DNA from: G963708235 sp963708235
Lineage (GTDB): Bacteria; Actinomycetota; Acidimicrobiia; Spongiisociales; UBA5794
Direction: 5' to 3'
Assembly: GCA_963708235.1 (NCBI GenBank)
Contig: OY970200.1
Coordinates: 2,666,001-2,730,000 of the forward strand
Length of the DNA stretch: 64,000 nt
Shown here: positions 54,747-64,000 of the stretch, piece by piece
How positions within the stretch are numbered: position 1 is the first letter of the stretch
Layout: the number at the start of each line of letters is the position of its first letter
Made by a program: the position numbers and the translations under genes
Notes under the pieces: generated by a model
What the model was told of the DNA's origin: nothing
Seen by the model: only the letters and a program-made list of their open reading frames with translations
Database searches by the model: none

Positions 54747-54768
54747 GGGCGCCCCCCTCCCGTTCGGC

Positions 54769-55626
54769 TCACGGGGTGATGGTCTTGATGTCGCCGTCCT
54801 GCGCCAGCCACTGCTGCTCCAACTCGGCCAGCGTGCCGTCGTCCTTCAGCGACCGGATGGCCACGTTGACGCACTCCACCAACGGGTTGCCGTCGGCGAA
54901 CAGGAGCCCGAGCTCCTCGGGGTCGTCACCGGGGGTCTCGAGTTGACCGACGATGGTCGCCTCGGGGATCTCCACGGCAGTGATGTAGTAGGCCGTCGGG
55001 AGGTCGAACACCACGGCGTCGATCTGATTGGCATCGAGCGCTGCCTTGGCGTCGGCGTTGGTGTCGTAGACCGCCGCCGGTGTCTCCGGCTGGATCACAT
55101 CCTCGATGTAGTCGAGGCTGGTGGTGGCGATCTGGGCCCCGAGCCGGTAGGCGGCGAGATCGGCCATCGTCTCGGCTGCAGCGACATCGGAATCGGCGTA
55201 GGCGACGAGTGACTGCTTCACCGTGTAGTAGCCCTCGGAGAAGTCGACGACCTCGTCGCGCTCAGCGCTGATCGAGTACTGCTGGAGGTTGAAGTCGAAG
55301 CTCTTCGGGCCGGGGGCGATGGCCTCGTCGAACCCGGTCCGCACCCATTCGACCTGTTCGTCGGCGAAGCCCATCCGGTCGGCGATGGCGTAGGCGACGG
55401 CCGCCTCGAACCCTTCCTTGCTGGTCGGGTCGTCATCGCCCTCCACCCACGGGGGGAACGCCGGTTCTCCGGTGGCGACGGTGAGCGTGCCGGGGGTGAC
55501 CAGTTCGAGGTCGTCGACGGCGCACTCGCCCGCAGCGGCGACATCGGTGGAATCCGCCTCGTCATCTCCGCCGCATGCGGCCACCACCAGGGCCATCCCG
55601 AGTAGCAGGGCAACACATCGCCTCAT
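54769..55626 (-). CDS. Amino acid ABC transporter substrate-binding lipoprotein
   Basis: 285 residues: signal peptide with lipobox VAAC (Cys near 18) and a family-3 solute-binding domain (LTVATGEPAFPPWVEG, FEAAVAYAIADRMGF, FNLQQYSISAERDEVVDFSEGYYTV, LDANQIDAVVFDLPTAYY). First gene of the importer operon. The ligand is an amino acid by family; a polar or charged one by analogy. Start ATG 55626 with GAAGGAG upstream. Confidence 0.93.
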   Translation of the reverse strand: MRRCVALLLGMALVVAACGGDDEADSTDVAAAGECAVDDLELVTPGTLTVATGEPAFPPWVEGDDDPTSKEGFEAAVAYAIADRMGFADEQVEWVRTGFDEAIAPGPKSFDFNLQQYSISAERDEVVDFSEGYYTVKQSLVAYADSDVAAAETMADLAAYRLGAQIATTSLDYIEDVIQPETPAAVYDTNADAKAALDANQIDAVVFDLPTAYYITAVEIPEATIVGQLETPGDDPEELGLLFADGNPLVECVNVAIRSLKDDGTLAELEQQWLAQDGDIKTITP

Positions 55627-55758
55627 GGGAGTCTCCTTCGAAGAGGGCACGGTCGTTGGATCACTGGAATCTACCGTCGCCCCCCGCCGGCCGCATCGGA
55701 TCGCCGATGCAACCACCCCCCGGTCGTCGGCCATCCGCCGAACGTCCCCACAACGACC

Positions 55759-55786
55759 GATGCGGGGCCCCGAGGGGCCCCGCATC
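55759..55786 (-). terminator. Perfect-stem terminator after the second M14 gene
   Basis: GATGCGGGGCCC, loop CGAG, GGGCCCCGCATC, a 12-bp perfect stem 23 bases past the stop codon at 55809. Confidence 0.8.
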
Positions 55787-55808
55787 CACTGTCAGCGGTC
55801 GGTCATCC

Positions 55809-58622
55809 TTACGGAGTGATGACGATCGTCGCCGTCTTGGCGTTGTTGCGCTTCGGGTCGTACTTGCCCTCGACGTTGCCCGCCATGTCGACCGAGAACC
55901 ACTTGATCGTGGTGGTCGTGTCGAACCACAGCTTCTCGCCACCCTCACGGATGCCGGCACGCAGGTACTGCGTCGACGCCGTGGTCGGGTTGGATCCGTC
56001 GGTGGTGTAGTAGATGTCCACGGGCTCGGACGAGTTGAAGGTGATCCCAACCGGACCGGCCGACGGCGAGGAGATGTCCTCGTTGATCCACGACGTCGGT
56101 GCGTAGCGGTCACGCGTCCACGTCATTGCCGTGTCGAACAGGTCGACCAGACCGTTGGAGAACTCCATCATCTGGTTCCAGGCCTCGGATCCTGCTCCAC
56201 CGGCGAACGACGGCTGGAACGAGGTCCCGACCTCGAAGCTGAATCCGTAGATCCCGAAGTCGTACCACAACATGTCCGCCGAGTTCCCGGCAGCCGAGTA
56301 GAGCACGTCGGCGATGGGCCCGGTACGGGCCGGGGTCACCGAGAGTCCACGATGCTGCTTGATCGCCGTCAGGTTGCGCTCGGCCATCTCGAAGAAGAAG
56401 TTCTCTTCACCGAAGCTGGGACGAGGCGCCGAGATGCGACCCGGGGTTGCGTAGGAGCCGGGTGCCCACATGTAGTAGTTACCCGAGCTGTGGATGTTCA
56501 TCGAGAACTTGATGTTCGGGTATGCCCCGGCCATCCAGGCGATGTTCGCCGACTCGGGCTCGGAGAGCTCGGCCGGTCCCGCATAGGTGTCGTTGGTGCA
56601 GGACGTCGACGCACCGGAGTACCCGTCGAACAGGGAGTACGCCGAGTAGTTGCGGTTGTTGTCCACACCCCAGGTGTTGCGAGCGTTCAGGTCGTAGTTG
56701 CCCGTCCGTGCGCAGTAGTTGACCATGTTGCGACGCTGCGAAGCGAAGTCGTACTTGGAGTACATCTCTCCACCGGGGTTGGTGACCGGCAGGATGAAGA
56801 TGTCCAGGTTGTCGACGAGCTGCTTGGTCTTGTGGTCGGTTGCGTAGTTGTGGAGCAGGCGATAGGCCGTCTCCACACCCACCAGCGGGGTCTGCCACTC
56901 ACGGGCGTGCTCCGCCGAGTACCCGAAGACACCGGTCTTCGAACCGTCACGGACCTTGCCGATTCGCAGCACCTTGGGCCGGATCGGGCCACGCGGGATC
57001 GACGCCGGGGCGTTCAGGTACGAGCTGAGCTGGGTTGCCGCCACCGCCGCAACGGTGCCGCCGCCGGCGTTGTTGCGATAGGTGTAGGCATGTACCAGAG
57101 CGCTCGCCTCGGGCGAGGCGTTGATGGCGTTGCGTACCTGCGCCGCCGTCGACGACAGTGCGCTCGCTGCGTTGGTGGCCAGACTGACCACGATGGCGTT
57201 CGGGCTGCCGGGCGTCACACTCACCGACAGCGGCGAGTCGGGCGCACCCGGGTTGACGAACTGCACCGTGATGTCGGTGCCGCCGGCCGAACCCATGGCG
57301 TTCGACGTGATACCCACCGCCGCCGAACCGGTGCCACCGAACAGCGCCATACCCGGACGGTCATAGCCCTGGGTGATGTACGGCATGTCGATGATCTCGG
57401 TCAGGTCGGGGAACTGCGCATGCAGCTCTTCGATCAGCTCGTAGTACTCGAGCGAGTTGTGGTACCGGTTGAGGAACCCGGTGAAGTACCGGTGTGCCGG
57501 ACCGGCGGTGATCGGGCCGAGCCAGTCCTTGACCAGCTTCTCGGCGAATCCGCCGTTGGCGCTGGTCACCGACACCTTGTAGGGGCGGGGCGGCACCGGC
57601 TGGCTGGCGGTACCCGCCGAGGCCGGGAGCTGCGGCTTGATCAGGTTGCCGTTGGCCTGGGTGACCATCATCGCCGGGATGGTGGCCGAGGTGGTACCGG
57701 TCATCGAGGTGGCGGCACCCGTGACGTTGTTGACCACGATCAGCGCCGAGGCGCCGGACGCCTGCGCCATCTCCGCCTTGATGACGAAGGTGCAGTCGCC
57801 ACGGTCGACGACGGCGATGGCGCCCGGGGTGAATCCGACATACGGGAAACAACCCAAGGTCGGCGTTGCACTGCCGTCATTGACCAGCTCGACCGGTGCC
57901 GAGGCCGGCGCAGCCGGGAACGCACCACCGAAGGCGGCGGCCACACCGGGCCAGCTTCCGGTCGTCGGCGCGGTGATCGCCAAGGTCGGCGGGCTGGTCG
58001 CCAGCGTGATCTGGTTGGTGTGATACATGTACTGACCGGCGTCGGTGAACGCCGACATGTTGAGCTGACCGAGCTGGTTGTTGGCCTCGTCGAAGTAGCG
58101 CAGCGTCATGGTGCCACCGCCGGTGCCGGCGATGTTCTTCGCCTCCACCGCAAGGTACCGGCTGTTGCCGCTGGTGAAGTAGTCGGCGCGGGCGATGACG
58201 ACGGTGTCGATCTGCTCGATACCGAGCGATGCGGCGAGCGCCTCTTCGGCCTCGATGACGCCCTCCCACTCGGCCACGAGCGCCTCGTGCTGTGCGTCCA
58301 TCTGCTCGGGTGTCGCCACCAGATCGACTCCGACGCCGAGCGCCTCGACGGCGGCTTCCTCAGACGGAGTGAGGATGGCGGTGACGGTGTAGCCGTCGCC
58401 GACCCGTTCCATGTTGTGATCGAGGTCGAACCCGGCGTCGACGAGCGCCATCATGGTGGCCTGGTCGGGTATCGACAAGGTGACGACCGAGTGCTCCTCG
58501 AAACCGAGGGCCTCGTCGCCGCTTTCCTGGGCACCGGCCGCTGCTGGAAGCAGCGCCCATACCATCGCAAGTACCGACAACCCTATAAGTAGGGCGCGTC
58601 GGCGTAGCCGTAGATTTGACAT
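55809..58622 (-). CDS. Secreted M14 family metallopeptidase with inserted PA domain
   Basis: 937 residues: signal peptide (RRRALLIGLSVLAMVWALLPAA), a propeptide-like region, a protease-associated (PA) domain (FTPGAIAVVDRGDCTFVIKA, ALIVVNNVTGA), then the M14 domain with zinc ligands HARE (His572, Glu575) and His711 in NIHSSGN, and the catalytic Glu797 in FSFEVG. The C-terminal beta-sandwich resembles a chitobiase-type domain (SEPVDIYYTTDGSNPT). Start ATG 58622 follows GGGAGGGG; longer upstream frames are rejected. A monocistronic unit with its own promoter and terminator. It differs from the M14 protein at 1998 in domain set. Confidence 0.9.
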   Translation of the reverse strand: MSNLRLRRRALLIGLSVLAMVWALLPAAAGAQESGDEALGFEEHSVVTLSIPDQATMMALVDAGFDLDHNMERVGDGYTVTAILTPSEEAAVEALGVGVDLVATPEQMDAQHEALVAEWEGVIEAEEALAASLGIEQIDTVVIARADYFTSGNSRYLAVEAKNIAGTGGGTMTLRYFDEANNQLGQLNMSAFTDAGQYMYHTNQITLATSPPTLAITAPTTGSWPGVAAAFGGAFPAAPASAPVELVNDGSATPTLGCFPYVGFTPGAIAVVDRGDCTFVIKAEMAQASGASALIVVNNVTGAATSMTGTTSATIPAMMVTQANGNLIKPQLPASAGTASQPVPPRPYKVSVTSANGGFAEKLVKDWLGPITAGPAHRYFTGFLNRYHNSLEYYELIEELHAQFPDLTEIIDMPYITQGYDRPGMALFGGTGSAAVGITSNAMGSAGGTDITVQFVNPGAPDSPLSVSVTPGSPNAIVVSLATNAASALSSTAAQVRNAINASPEASALVHAYTYRNNAGGGTVAAVAATQLSSYLNAPASIPRGPIRPKVLRIGKVRDGSKTGVFGYSAEHAREWQTPLVGVETAYRLLHNYATDHKTKQLVDNLDIFILPVTNPGGEMYSKYDFASQRRNMVNYCARTGNYDLNARNTWGVDNNRNYSAYSLFDGYSGASTSCTNDTYAGPAELSEPESANIAWMAGAYPNIKFSMNIHSSGNYYMWAPGSYATPGRISAPRPSFGEENFFFEMAERNLTAIKQHRGLSVTPARTGPIADVLYSAAGNSADMLWYDFGIYGFSFEVGTSFQPSFAGGAGSEAWNQMMEFSNGLVDLFDTAMTWTRDRYAPTSWINEDISSPSAGPVGITFNSSEPVDIYYTTDGSNPTTASTQYLRAGIREGGEKLWFDTTTTIKWFSVDMAGNVEGKYDPKRNNAKTATIVITP

Positions 58623-58747
58623 ACCAAATCCCCTCCCGAAAAGGGCCTCGTCCCCAGCGAAGCGATCGATCGGTGCGAAAGAACCCTCGTCCATGCCTGG
58701 CGACAAGACCGTGAGTGGCGCAGTGCGCCTGGTCCCTGTGCAGGTGG

Positions 58748-58776
58748 ATTGTTGTGTGACCCACTCAATGCGTCAA
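58748..58776 (-). promoter_or_regulatory. Candidate sigma-70-type promoter of the M14/PA gene
   Basis: On the minus strand TTGACG (58771-58776) and AACAAT (58748-58753) are 17 bases apart in a locally AT-richer stretch, giving a 5' leader of about 115 bases. Confidence 0.4.
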
Positions 58777-59021
58777 GGATTTTGTCTAGATATACCCGAA
58801 GAACGACCGTCTTCGTCATGTTGATTACAACTAAGCTCCGGGCTGGAGGTTCAGATGTAACTCGATTTACGACTCCCCCGAGCAAGGGCAATTCGGCCCG
58901 GCGGGCCATGCGATGTTCGGCGGCACGTCCAGGTACCGCCGCCGATCGCCAGACATCTCTCGGGGCCGCGGCATCGAGGCGGGCACGTGCCCGGACGGCT
59001 GGAGGGGAACCGGACGGTCCG
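58777..59021. other. Intergenic remainder between M14 and M13 genes
   Basis: About 245 bases, partly AT-rich. No gene, hairpin terminator or recognised RNA is visible apart from short weak inverted repeats. Confidence 0.4.
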
Positions 59022-60974
59022 CTACCAGATCTCGATTTGGTCCTCGGGAGCACGCATCACCGGTGCGTGAGGCCCGAGATCGAAAGCGGCGGCGAAGTCG
59101 GCGAGGTTGGCCAGGGGACCGACCGCTCGAAGCGGCCCCGGCGAGTGCGGATCGGTCTGAATCAGCAACCGGGTGTACTCGTCGGTGGCATTACGGCGCC
59201 ATACCGTGGCCCACGACAAGAAGAACCGCTGCGCCGGGGAGAGCCCGTCGATGGTGGCCCACTCCCCCTCGGGCAGTGACGCCATCAGGGCGCGGTAGGC
59301 GATGGTGAGACCGCCCAGATCGGCGATGTTCTCACCGAGGGTCAGTTTGCCGTTGACGTTCAGTCCGTCGAGCACCTCGTAGGCCGAGAACTGGGCTTCG
59401 ACGGCATCTGCCCGCTTCTCGAACTCGGCGCGGTCGTCGGCGCCCCACCAGTTCCGAAAGGCGCCGTGCGCATCGAACCGGCTTCCCTTGTCGTCGAAAC
59501 CGTGGGTGATCTCGTGACCGATGACGGCACCGATTCCCCCGAAGTTCACCGCATCATCGGCGTCTGCATGGAAGAACGGCGGCTGCAGAATCCCAGCCGG
59601 GAACACAATCTCGTTGCGCAGCGGGTGGTAATAGGCGTTGACCATGTGTGGCGGCATCGCCCACTCACCGGGGTCGACCGGCTTGTCGAGCTTGCCGAGG
59701 TCCTCGTGACGTTCGAACGCCGATGCCCGCAACCGGTTCTCCACCAGCGGACCACGGTCGATGGTGAGTCCGGAGTGATCGCGCCACTCGTCCGGGTATC
59801 CGATCTTGACGGTGAACCCGGCGAGCTTCGCCAGCGCCTCGGTGCGGGTGCCGTCGCTCATCCACTCCCTGGTCCGCAGCGACTGTTCCATGGTGGCCAG
59901 GATCTGATCGACCATCACCTCGGCCCGCTCCTTCGCCGCCGGCGGGAACGCTTCGGCGACATAGAGGCGACCGATCACCTCGCCGATGTCCGACCCCGCC
60001 ATCGCCAGCACCCGCTTCCAGCGCGGCTTCTGTTCCTGCTGTCCGCCAAGGATGGTGCCGTAGAACCGGAAGGACTCGTCGGCGAAGGCGGCCGGCAACG
60101 ACGATGCCGTCGCCCTCACCAGGTTCCAGCGGGAATAGGCGCGCAACGTCTCCACCGGGGTGGCCTCGAGCAGTCCGGCGACGGCGGTGAAGAATCCGGG
60201 ATTGTTCAGACTGACGCTGGATGTCGCCCCGGCGCCAGCGTCAACCAGATAGCGGGGCAGATCGAACCCGGGCATGGCGACGGCGAGATCCTCGACCGCA
60301 TACCGGTTGAGCGTCAGATCCGGGTCGCGCAGCTGGGTGTTGGTGTACGACGGTAGGGCAAGGGCGGTCTCGAAGGCGAGGATGGCGTCGGCATCCGCCC
60401 CGGCCGCCTCGGCGGTCTGGCCGAGGTTGACCAACTGGGCCTCGATGTGGTCGCGGTACTGCGTCTTGAGCGTCACCGAGGCCTCGTCGTCACGGAGGTA
60501 GTAGTCCCGCTCCGGCAACCCGATGCCGCCCTGGCTGACGTAGAGCAGGTGGCGGGTGCTGTCATCGAAGTCCGGCGACACATAGGTGCCGAACACCAAC
60601 CCGATACCGACGTCATGGAAGGCGACGGCCAACTGGCGCAGGTCGTCGACGGAGGCGACGGCGTCGATCCGGTCGAGCAGCGGCCGGAGCGGCTCGATTC
60701 CCGCTGCTTCGATCTGGGCCTCGTCCATCCCCGAGGCGTAGAAGTCGCCGGCCATATGCGCCACGTCGTCGGCAGGATCAACCATTGCCGTCTCGAGCAG
60801 GGTCTTGAGCAGCTCCTCGTTGCGGACGGTCACCTCGTGGAACGCCCCCCATGAGCCGTACTCCGGTGGCACCGGGTTGGCGTCGAGCCAACCCCCGTTG
60901 GCGTACCGGTAGAAGTCGGCCCCGGGGTCGGCGGTGAGGTCCATGTTGGCGGGATCAAGTGCAGGTGTCGTCAT
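59022..60974 (-). CDS. M13 family endopeptidase (PepO/neprilysin-like)
   Basis: 650 residues. Zinc motif HEITHGFDDKG (His487, Glu488, His491) and the third ligand Glu548 in GENIADLGG are intact, and the N-terminal half has the family's helical domain (DFYRYANGGWLDANPVPPEYG). No signal peptide, so it is predicted cytoplasmic, as for several bacterial PepO enzymes. Substrates are oligopeptides by family. It lies divergent to the metY gene. Confidence 0.94.
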   Translation of the reverse strand: MTTPALDPANMDLTADPGADFYRYANGGWLDANPVPPEYGSWGAFHEVTVRNEELLKTLLETAMVDPADDVAHMAGDFYASGMDEAQIEAAGIEPLRPLLDRIDAVASVDDLRQLAVAFHDVGIGLVFGTYVSPDFDDSTRHLLYVSQGGIGLPERDYYLRDDEASVTLKTQYRDHIEAQLVNLGQTAEAAGADADAILAFETALALPSYTNTQLRDPDLTLNRYAVEDLAVAMPGFDLPRYLVDAGAGATSSVSLNNPGFFTAVAGLLEATPVETLRAYSRWNLVRATASSLPAAFADESFRFYGTILGGQQEQKPRWKRVLAMAGSDIGEVIGRLYVAEAFPPAAKERAEVMVDQILATMEQSLRTREWMSDGTRTEALAKLAGFTVKIGYPDEWRDHSGLTIDRGPLVENRLRASAFERHEDLGKLDKPVDPGEWAMPPHMVNAYYHPLRNEIVFPAGILQPPFFHADADDAVNFGGIGAVIGHEITHGFDDKGSRFDAHGAFRNWWGADDRAEFEKRADAVEAQFSAYEVLDGLNVNGKLTLGENIADLGGLTIAYRALMASLPEGEWATIDGLSPAQRFFLSWATVWRRNATDEYTRLLIQTDPHSPGPLRAVGPLANLADFAAAFDLGPHAPVMRAPEDQIEIW

Positions 60975-61072
60975 GGCGTCGAGGCTACCGGAGGCTCCGA
61001 GTTCACCGACCGACTAGGGACCACCGGGAATCTCACCGTCAACTGGAGCGCGGCCGCTCTACGATGCGGGCC

Positions 61073-62362
61073 ATGGGAGATCACCAACAGTTCGGGTTTG
61101 ACACCCGGGCGATACATGCCGGACAGCGACCCGACCCCGAGACCGGGGCTCGGGCCCAGCCGATCTATGCCAGCACCTCGTTCGTGTTCGAGGATGCCCA
61201 GCAGGCGGCCGATCTCTTCGCCCTGCAGACGTTCGGCAACATCTACACCCGGATCGGGAACCCCACCACCGCCGCCTTCGAGGAGCGTATGGCCTCGCTC
61301 GAGGGCGGGCTCGGTGCGCTGGCGACGGCTTCGGGACAGGCGGCGCAGCTCATCGCCGTGCTCGCCCTGGCGCAAAAGGGTGACGAGATCGTCGCCTCCC
61401 AGTCGCTGTACGGGGGAACCTTCACCCAGTTCGATGTGACCCTGCGCCGGATGGGAATCGATGTCACCTTTGTCGACTTCGGCGACCCGGCCGCAGTGGC
61501 GGCGGCGTTCACCGATCGCACCAAGGCGCTGTACGCCGAGACCATCGGCAACCCCCGCGCCGATGTGCTCGACATCGCCACCTACGCCGACCTCGCTCAT
61601 CAACACGGCGTCCCGTTGATCGTCGACAACACCTTCGCCACCCCTTACCTGTGCCGGCCGATCGAACACGGCGCCGATATCGTCGTCCATTCCGCCACCA
61701 AGTTCATCGGGGGTCACGGTGTGGTAATCGGCGGCGTCATCGTCGAGTCCGGCAGCTTCCCCTACGACAATGGGAACTTCCCGTTGCTCACCGAACCGTC
61801 TCCGGCCTATCACGACCTGATGTTCTGGGAGAACTTCCGCGAGTACGGCTACCTGATGCGGGCCCGCGTCGAACTGCTCCGCGACATTGGCGCCGCCCTC
61901 TCCCCGTTCAACGCCTTCCTGCTGATGCTGGGGCTGGAGACGCTCCCGTTGCGGATGCAGCGCCACGCCGACAATGCCCGTATCGTCGCCGAACATCTCC
62001 GTGCCCACCCCAAGGTGGGCTGGGTGCATTTCCCGGTCTTCGCCGACAACCCCTGGACGGAGCTCGCCAACCGCTACCTGCCGGACGGGCCCGGAGCGGT
62101 GTTCACCTTCGGGCTGGAGGGCGGGTATGCCGCCGGCGTCGAGTTCATCGAGTCGGTGGAGTTGGCCTCACACCTGGCCAATGTCGGCGACGCCAAGACG
62201 CTGGTCATCCACCCGGCGTCGACCACCCACCAGCAGGTACCCGTGGAGGATCGTCAGACGGCCGGGATCGGTGACGACATGATCAGGATCTCGGTCGGGT
62301 TGGAGACGGTGGACGACATCATCGCCGATCTCGATCAGGCGCTGGCAGGAGGCTCCACATGA
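61073..62362 (+). CDS. metY: O-acetylhomoserine sulfhydrylase (MetY)
   Basis: 429 residues, a Cys/Met-metabolism PLP enzyme. The start region FDTRAIHAGQRPDPETGAR and PIYASTSFVFED are diagnostic; the PLP lysine is about Lys210 in SATKFIGGHG. It makes homocysteine (or methionine) from O-acetylhomoserine and sulfide (or methanethiol). Alternative in-frame start ATG is at 61064; neither start has a clear ribosome site. It overlaps the CoA-binding gene by four bases. Confidence 0.93.
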   Translation: MGDHQQFGFDTRAIHAGQRPDPETGARAQPIYASTSFVFEDAQQAADLFALQTFGNIYTRIGNPTTAAFEERMASLEGGLGALATASGQAAQLIAVLALAQKGDEIVASQSLYGGTFTQFDVTLRRMGIDVTFVDFGDPAAVAAAFTDRTKALYAETIGNPRADVLDIATYADLAHQHGVPLIVDNTFATPYLCRPIEHGADIVVHSATKFIGGHGVVIGGVIVESGSFPYDNGNFPLLTEPSPAYHDLMFWENFREYGYLMRARVELLRDIGAALSPFNAFLLMLGLETLPLRMQRHADNARIVAEHLRAHPKVGWVHFPVFADNPWTELANRYLPDGPGAVFTFGLEGGYAAGVEFIESVELASHLANVGDAKTLVIHPASTTHQQVPVEDRQTAGIGDDMIRISVGLETVDDIIADLDQALAGGST

Positions 62363-62862
62363 CCAGCAACGGTGCACTGGCCGACGGCTCTTTAGCCGAC
62401 GTGACGGCCCGGGAACGACTCCACATCATCCAGAACGCCCGCTCGGTGGCGCTTGTCGGTGTGTCCGCCAACCCGCTGCGCTCATCGAACTTCGTCGCGT
62501 CCTACCTGGTTCGCACCGCCCTCACCGCCTACCCGGTGAATCCCGCCTACGAAGAGGTGCTCGGGCAGCGCTGCTACCCGTCGCTGCACGACCTCCCCGA
62601 GCCGCCGGACATCGTCGACGTCTTCCGTCGCCACGATGCCATCCCCGGTGTGGTCGACGAGGCGATCGAGGTCGGCGCCAAGGTCATCTGGCTCCAACTC
62701 GGATTGCGCCACGACGAGGCCGCCCGCAAAGCGCTCGACGCCGGTCTCCTGGTGGTGCAGGACCGCTGTCTCAAGATCGAGCATGCCCGCTTCTCCGGCG
62801 CCCTCCATCTCGCCGGCTTCGACACCGGTGTGATCAGCTCCAAGCGACGCCGGGAGATCTGA
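62359..62862 (+). CDS. CoA-binding domain protein (YccU-like)
   Basis: 167 residues with one Rossmann-type CoA_binding_2 domain: SVALVGVSANPLRSSNFVAS, YPVNPAYEEVLGQRCYPSL, VDVFRRHDAIPGVVDEAI. The end VVQDRCLKIEHARF fits the family, including the conserved Cys. Such genes often lie beside metY or metX; the role is unproven. Translationally coupled to metY (ATGA). Confidence 0.87.
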   Translation: MTSNGALADGSLADVTARERLHIIQNARSVALVGVSANPLRSSNFVASYLVRTALTAYPVNPAYEEVLGQRCYPSLHDLPEPPDIVDVFRRHDAIPGVVDEAIEVGAKVIWLQLGLRHDEAARKALDAGLLVVQDRCLKIEHARFSGALHLAGFDTGVISSKRRREI

Positions 62863-62944
62863 AGCCCTGCCCCGACCTCCCCGGCGGTACACGGGAGTGG
62901 CGCACTCCGGTAACTTGGCGATTCGAAAACGCTGAGGAGATGTG

Positions 62945-63877
62945 ATGCAGGTCGGGATGATCGGGCTGGGCCGGATGGGCGCCAACATGACGGAGCGCCT
63001 CATCGGCGGCGGGCACGAGGTCGTCGGCTTCGATCTGTTCCCGGATGCGGTCACCCGCATCGTCGAAATCGGCGCCACGGGTGTCGACTCGGTGGCGGCG
63101 CTCGCCGTCGCCCTCGACACGCCCCGGACCGTGTGGATCATGGTGCCGCACGGCGACCCGGTCGAAGCCACCCTCGACGCCCTGCTCCCCCATCTCGAAC
63201 CGGGGGACACCGTGATCGATGGCGGCAACTCCCGCTACACCGACACCGTCCGGCGCTCGCTCCGTCTCACCGAACACGGGGTCGACCTCGTCGATGTCGG
63301 CACCAGCGGGGGTGTCTGGGGGCTCACCGAGGGCTACTCGATGATGGTCGGCGGGCTCGAAGCCACCGTGGATCGGCTCCGCCCCATCTTCGAGACGCTC
63401 GCCCCCACACCGACGTCGGGGTGGGGGCGGGTCGGCGGCTCCGGTGCCGGCCACTATGTCAAGATGATCCACAACGGTGTCGAATACGGCCTGATGCAGG
63501 CCTACGCCGAAGGTTTCGCCGTGTTGCGGGCCAAGACGGAGTACGACTTCGATCTTGCCGGGATCGGGGAGATCTGGGAGCACGGCAGCGTGGTGCGGTC
63601 CTGGCTGCTCGAGTTGACCACCCGTGCCCTCCGTTCCAACCCGGCGCTCGACGGGATCGCCCCGTACGTCGCCGACTCGGGGGAAGGGCGATGGGCGCTG
63701 GCAGAGGCGATCGACCTCGATGTCGCCACTCCGGTCATCGGGCTGTCGCTGCTCAGTCGGTTGGCCTCCCGCAACGAGTTCGGATTCTCGGACCGGTTGC
63801 TGGCGGCGATGCGCAACGAGTTCGGCGGCCATGCCATCAGAACCGAGAGCCTCGGCAGCGACGGGATCGCCCCGTGA
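62945..63877 (+). CDS. gnd: 6-phosphogluconate dehydrogenase (decarboxylating), short GndA type
   Basis: 310 residues. Rossmann motif GLGRMGANM at the start, substrate motif VGTSGGVWGLTEGYSMMVGG and the catalytic KMIHNGVEYGLMQAYAEG are visible. The shorter form (about 300 against 470 residues) is typical of the GndA group, often NAD+-preferring. AGGAG lies 6 bases before the ATG at 62945; a GTG three bases earlier is less likely. It overlaps zwf by four bases and forms the oxidative pentose phosphate pair. Confidence 0.92.
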   Translation: MQVGMIGLGRMGANMTERLIGGGHEVVGFDLFPDAVTRIVEIGATGVDSVAALAVALDTPRTVWIMVPHGDPVEATLDALLPHLEPGDTVIDGGNSRYTDTVRRSLRLTEHGVDLVDVGTSGGVWGLTEGYSMMVGGLEATVDRLRPIFETLAPTPTSGWGRVGGSGAGHYVKMIHNGVEYGLMQAYAEGFAVLRAKTEYDFDLAGIGEIWEHGSVVRSWLLELTTRALRSNPALDGIAPYVADSGEGRWALAEAIDLDVATPVIGLSLLSRLASRNEFGFSDRLLAAMRNEFGGHAIRTESLGSDGIAP

Positions 63878-64000
63878 CCGCACCCTCCGCCATCACCGGA
63901 ATCGACCCGATCGACGCCGTCGATCCCAGCCTGTTCGTCATCTTCGGCGCCACCGGCGATCTCACCCGGCGCAAGCTGCTCCCGTCGCTGTTCCGGGTGA
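63874..64000 (+). CDS. zwf: Glucose-6-phosphate 1-dehydrogenase, 3' end off window
   Basis: Only the first 42 codons are present. They contain the NADP-binding start VIFGATGDLTRRKLLPSLF (GATGDL motif), which is diagnostic of G6PD. GTG at 63874 overlaps the gnd stop (GTGA). Acts just before gnd in the pentose phosphate pathway. Confidence 0.9.
   Translation, partial: MTAPSAITGIDPIDAVDPSLFVIFGATGDLTRRKLLPSLFRV

Noticed and set aside
55575..58592. Plus-strand open frame of about 1005 codons opposite the second M14 peptidase
   Set aside because: Compositionally biased translation; the minus strand has the M14 active site and signal peptide.

Overview
The window is a dense, high-GC (roughly two-thirds G+C) bacterial chromosome segment. 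Genes are packed tightly, many joined by ATGA or GTGA four-base overlaps, with GTG and TTG starts alongside ATG. The gene families (MprAB-like two-component pair, DUF1023 hydrolase, TspO, actinobacterial lipoproteins with a two-copy FAACMRENGVDM-like motif, a KefB-type antiporter behind an actinobacterial c-di-AMP riboswitch) point to an actinobacterium, plausibly an Acidimicrobiia-like lineage. That placement is inference, because no marker gene is present. I see no phage, insertion sequence, CRISPR array, tRNA or rRNA.

Layout. 1-1865: a YcgQ/YcgR-like membrane pair (permease plus TIGR03943 protein). 1998-4430: a secreted M14 peptidase. 4808-6939: small genes, a glycerophosphodiesterase and a LEA-like helical protein. 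7016-11124: pepN coupled to hutH. 11209-16270: two tandem KefB-type cation/proton antiporters with universal-stress-like tails; the upstream one lies behind a ydaO-type c-di-AMP riboswitch and a 27-codon leader ORF. 16364-17131: ydfG-like dehydrogenase. 17232-23968: a complete cytochrome c maturation System I operon, ccmA-B-C-D-E-F-H-I-G, including a 40-codon ccmD. 24091-27696: thioredoxin, CrtI-like flavoprotein, beta-propeller-like membrane protein, FMN-binding PPOX protein. 27707-30313: a DPE2-type 4-alpha-glucanotransferase with CBM20 modules. 30337-33352: tldD-tldE plus a DUF2007-like gene. 33475-36605: NUDIX, TspO, a small secreted protein and L-2-hydroxyglutarate oxidase. 36756-39600: two-component system with an acidic secreted protein. 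39685-41276: DUF1023 hydrolase. 41442-45664: a lipoprotein / adaptor / ATPase / permease MacAB-like exporter. 46086-52394: GH130 phosphorylase, small membrane protein, SLC13-type transporter, and a kinase-flippase fusion. 52550-55626: lipoprotein and an amino-acid ABC importer. 55809-60974: secreted M14 and M13 peptidases. 61073-64000: metY, a CoA-binding protein, gnd and the start of zwf.

Four otherwise conserved genes (TIGR03943 protein, first antiporter, L-2-hydroxyglutarate oxidase, DUF1023 hydrolase) are each split by a single-base indel at a short G/C homopolymer. This looks more like assembly error than gene decay, so I annotate them as single genes and state the break point.

Functionally the stretch mixes envelope and respiratory housekeeping (Ccm, thioredoxin, antiporters, exporters, peptidases) with carbon metabolism (glucanotransferase, GH130, gnd/zwf). 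The best regulatory signal is the c-di-AMP riboswitch with its translationally coupled leader ORF.
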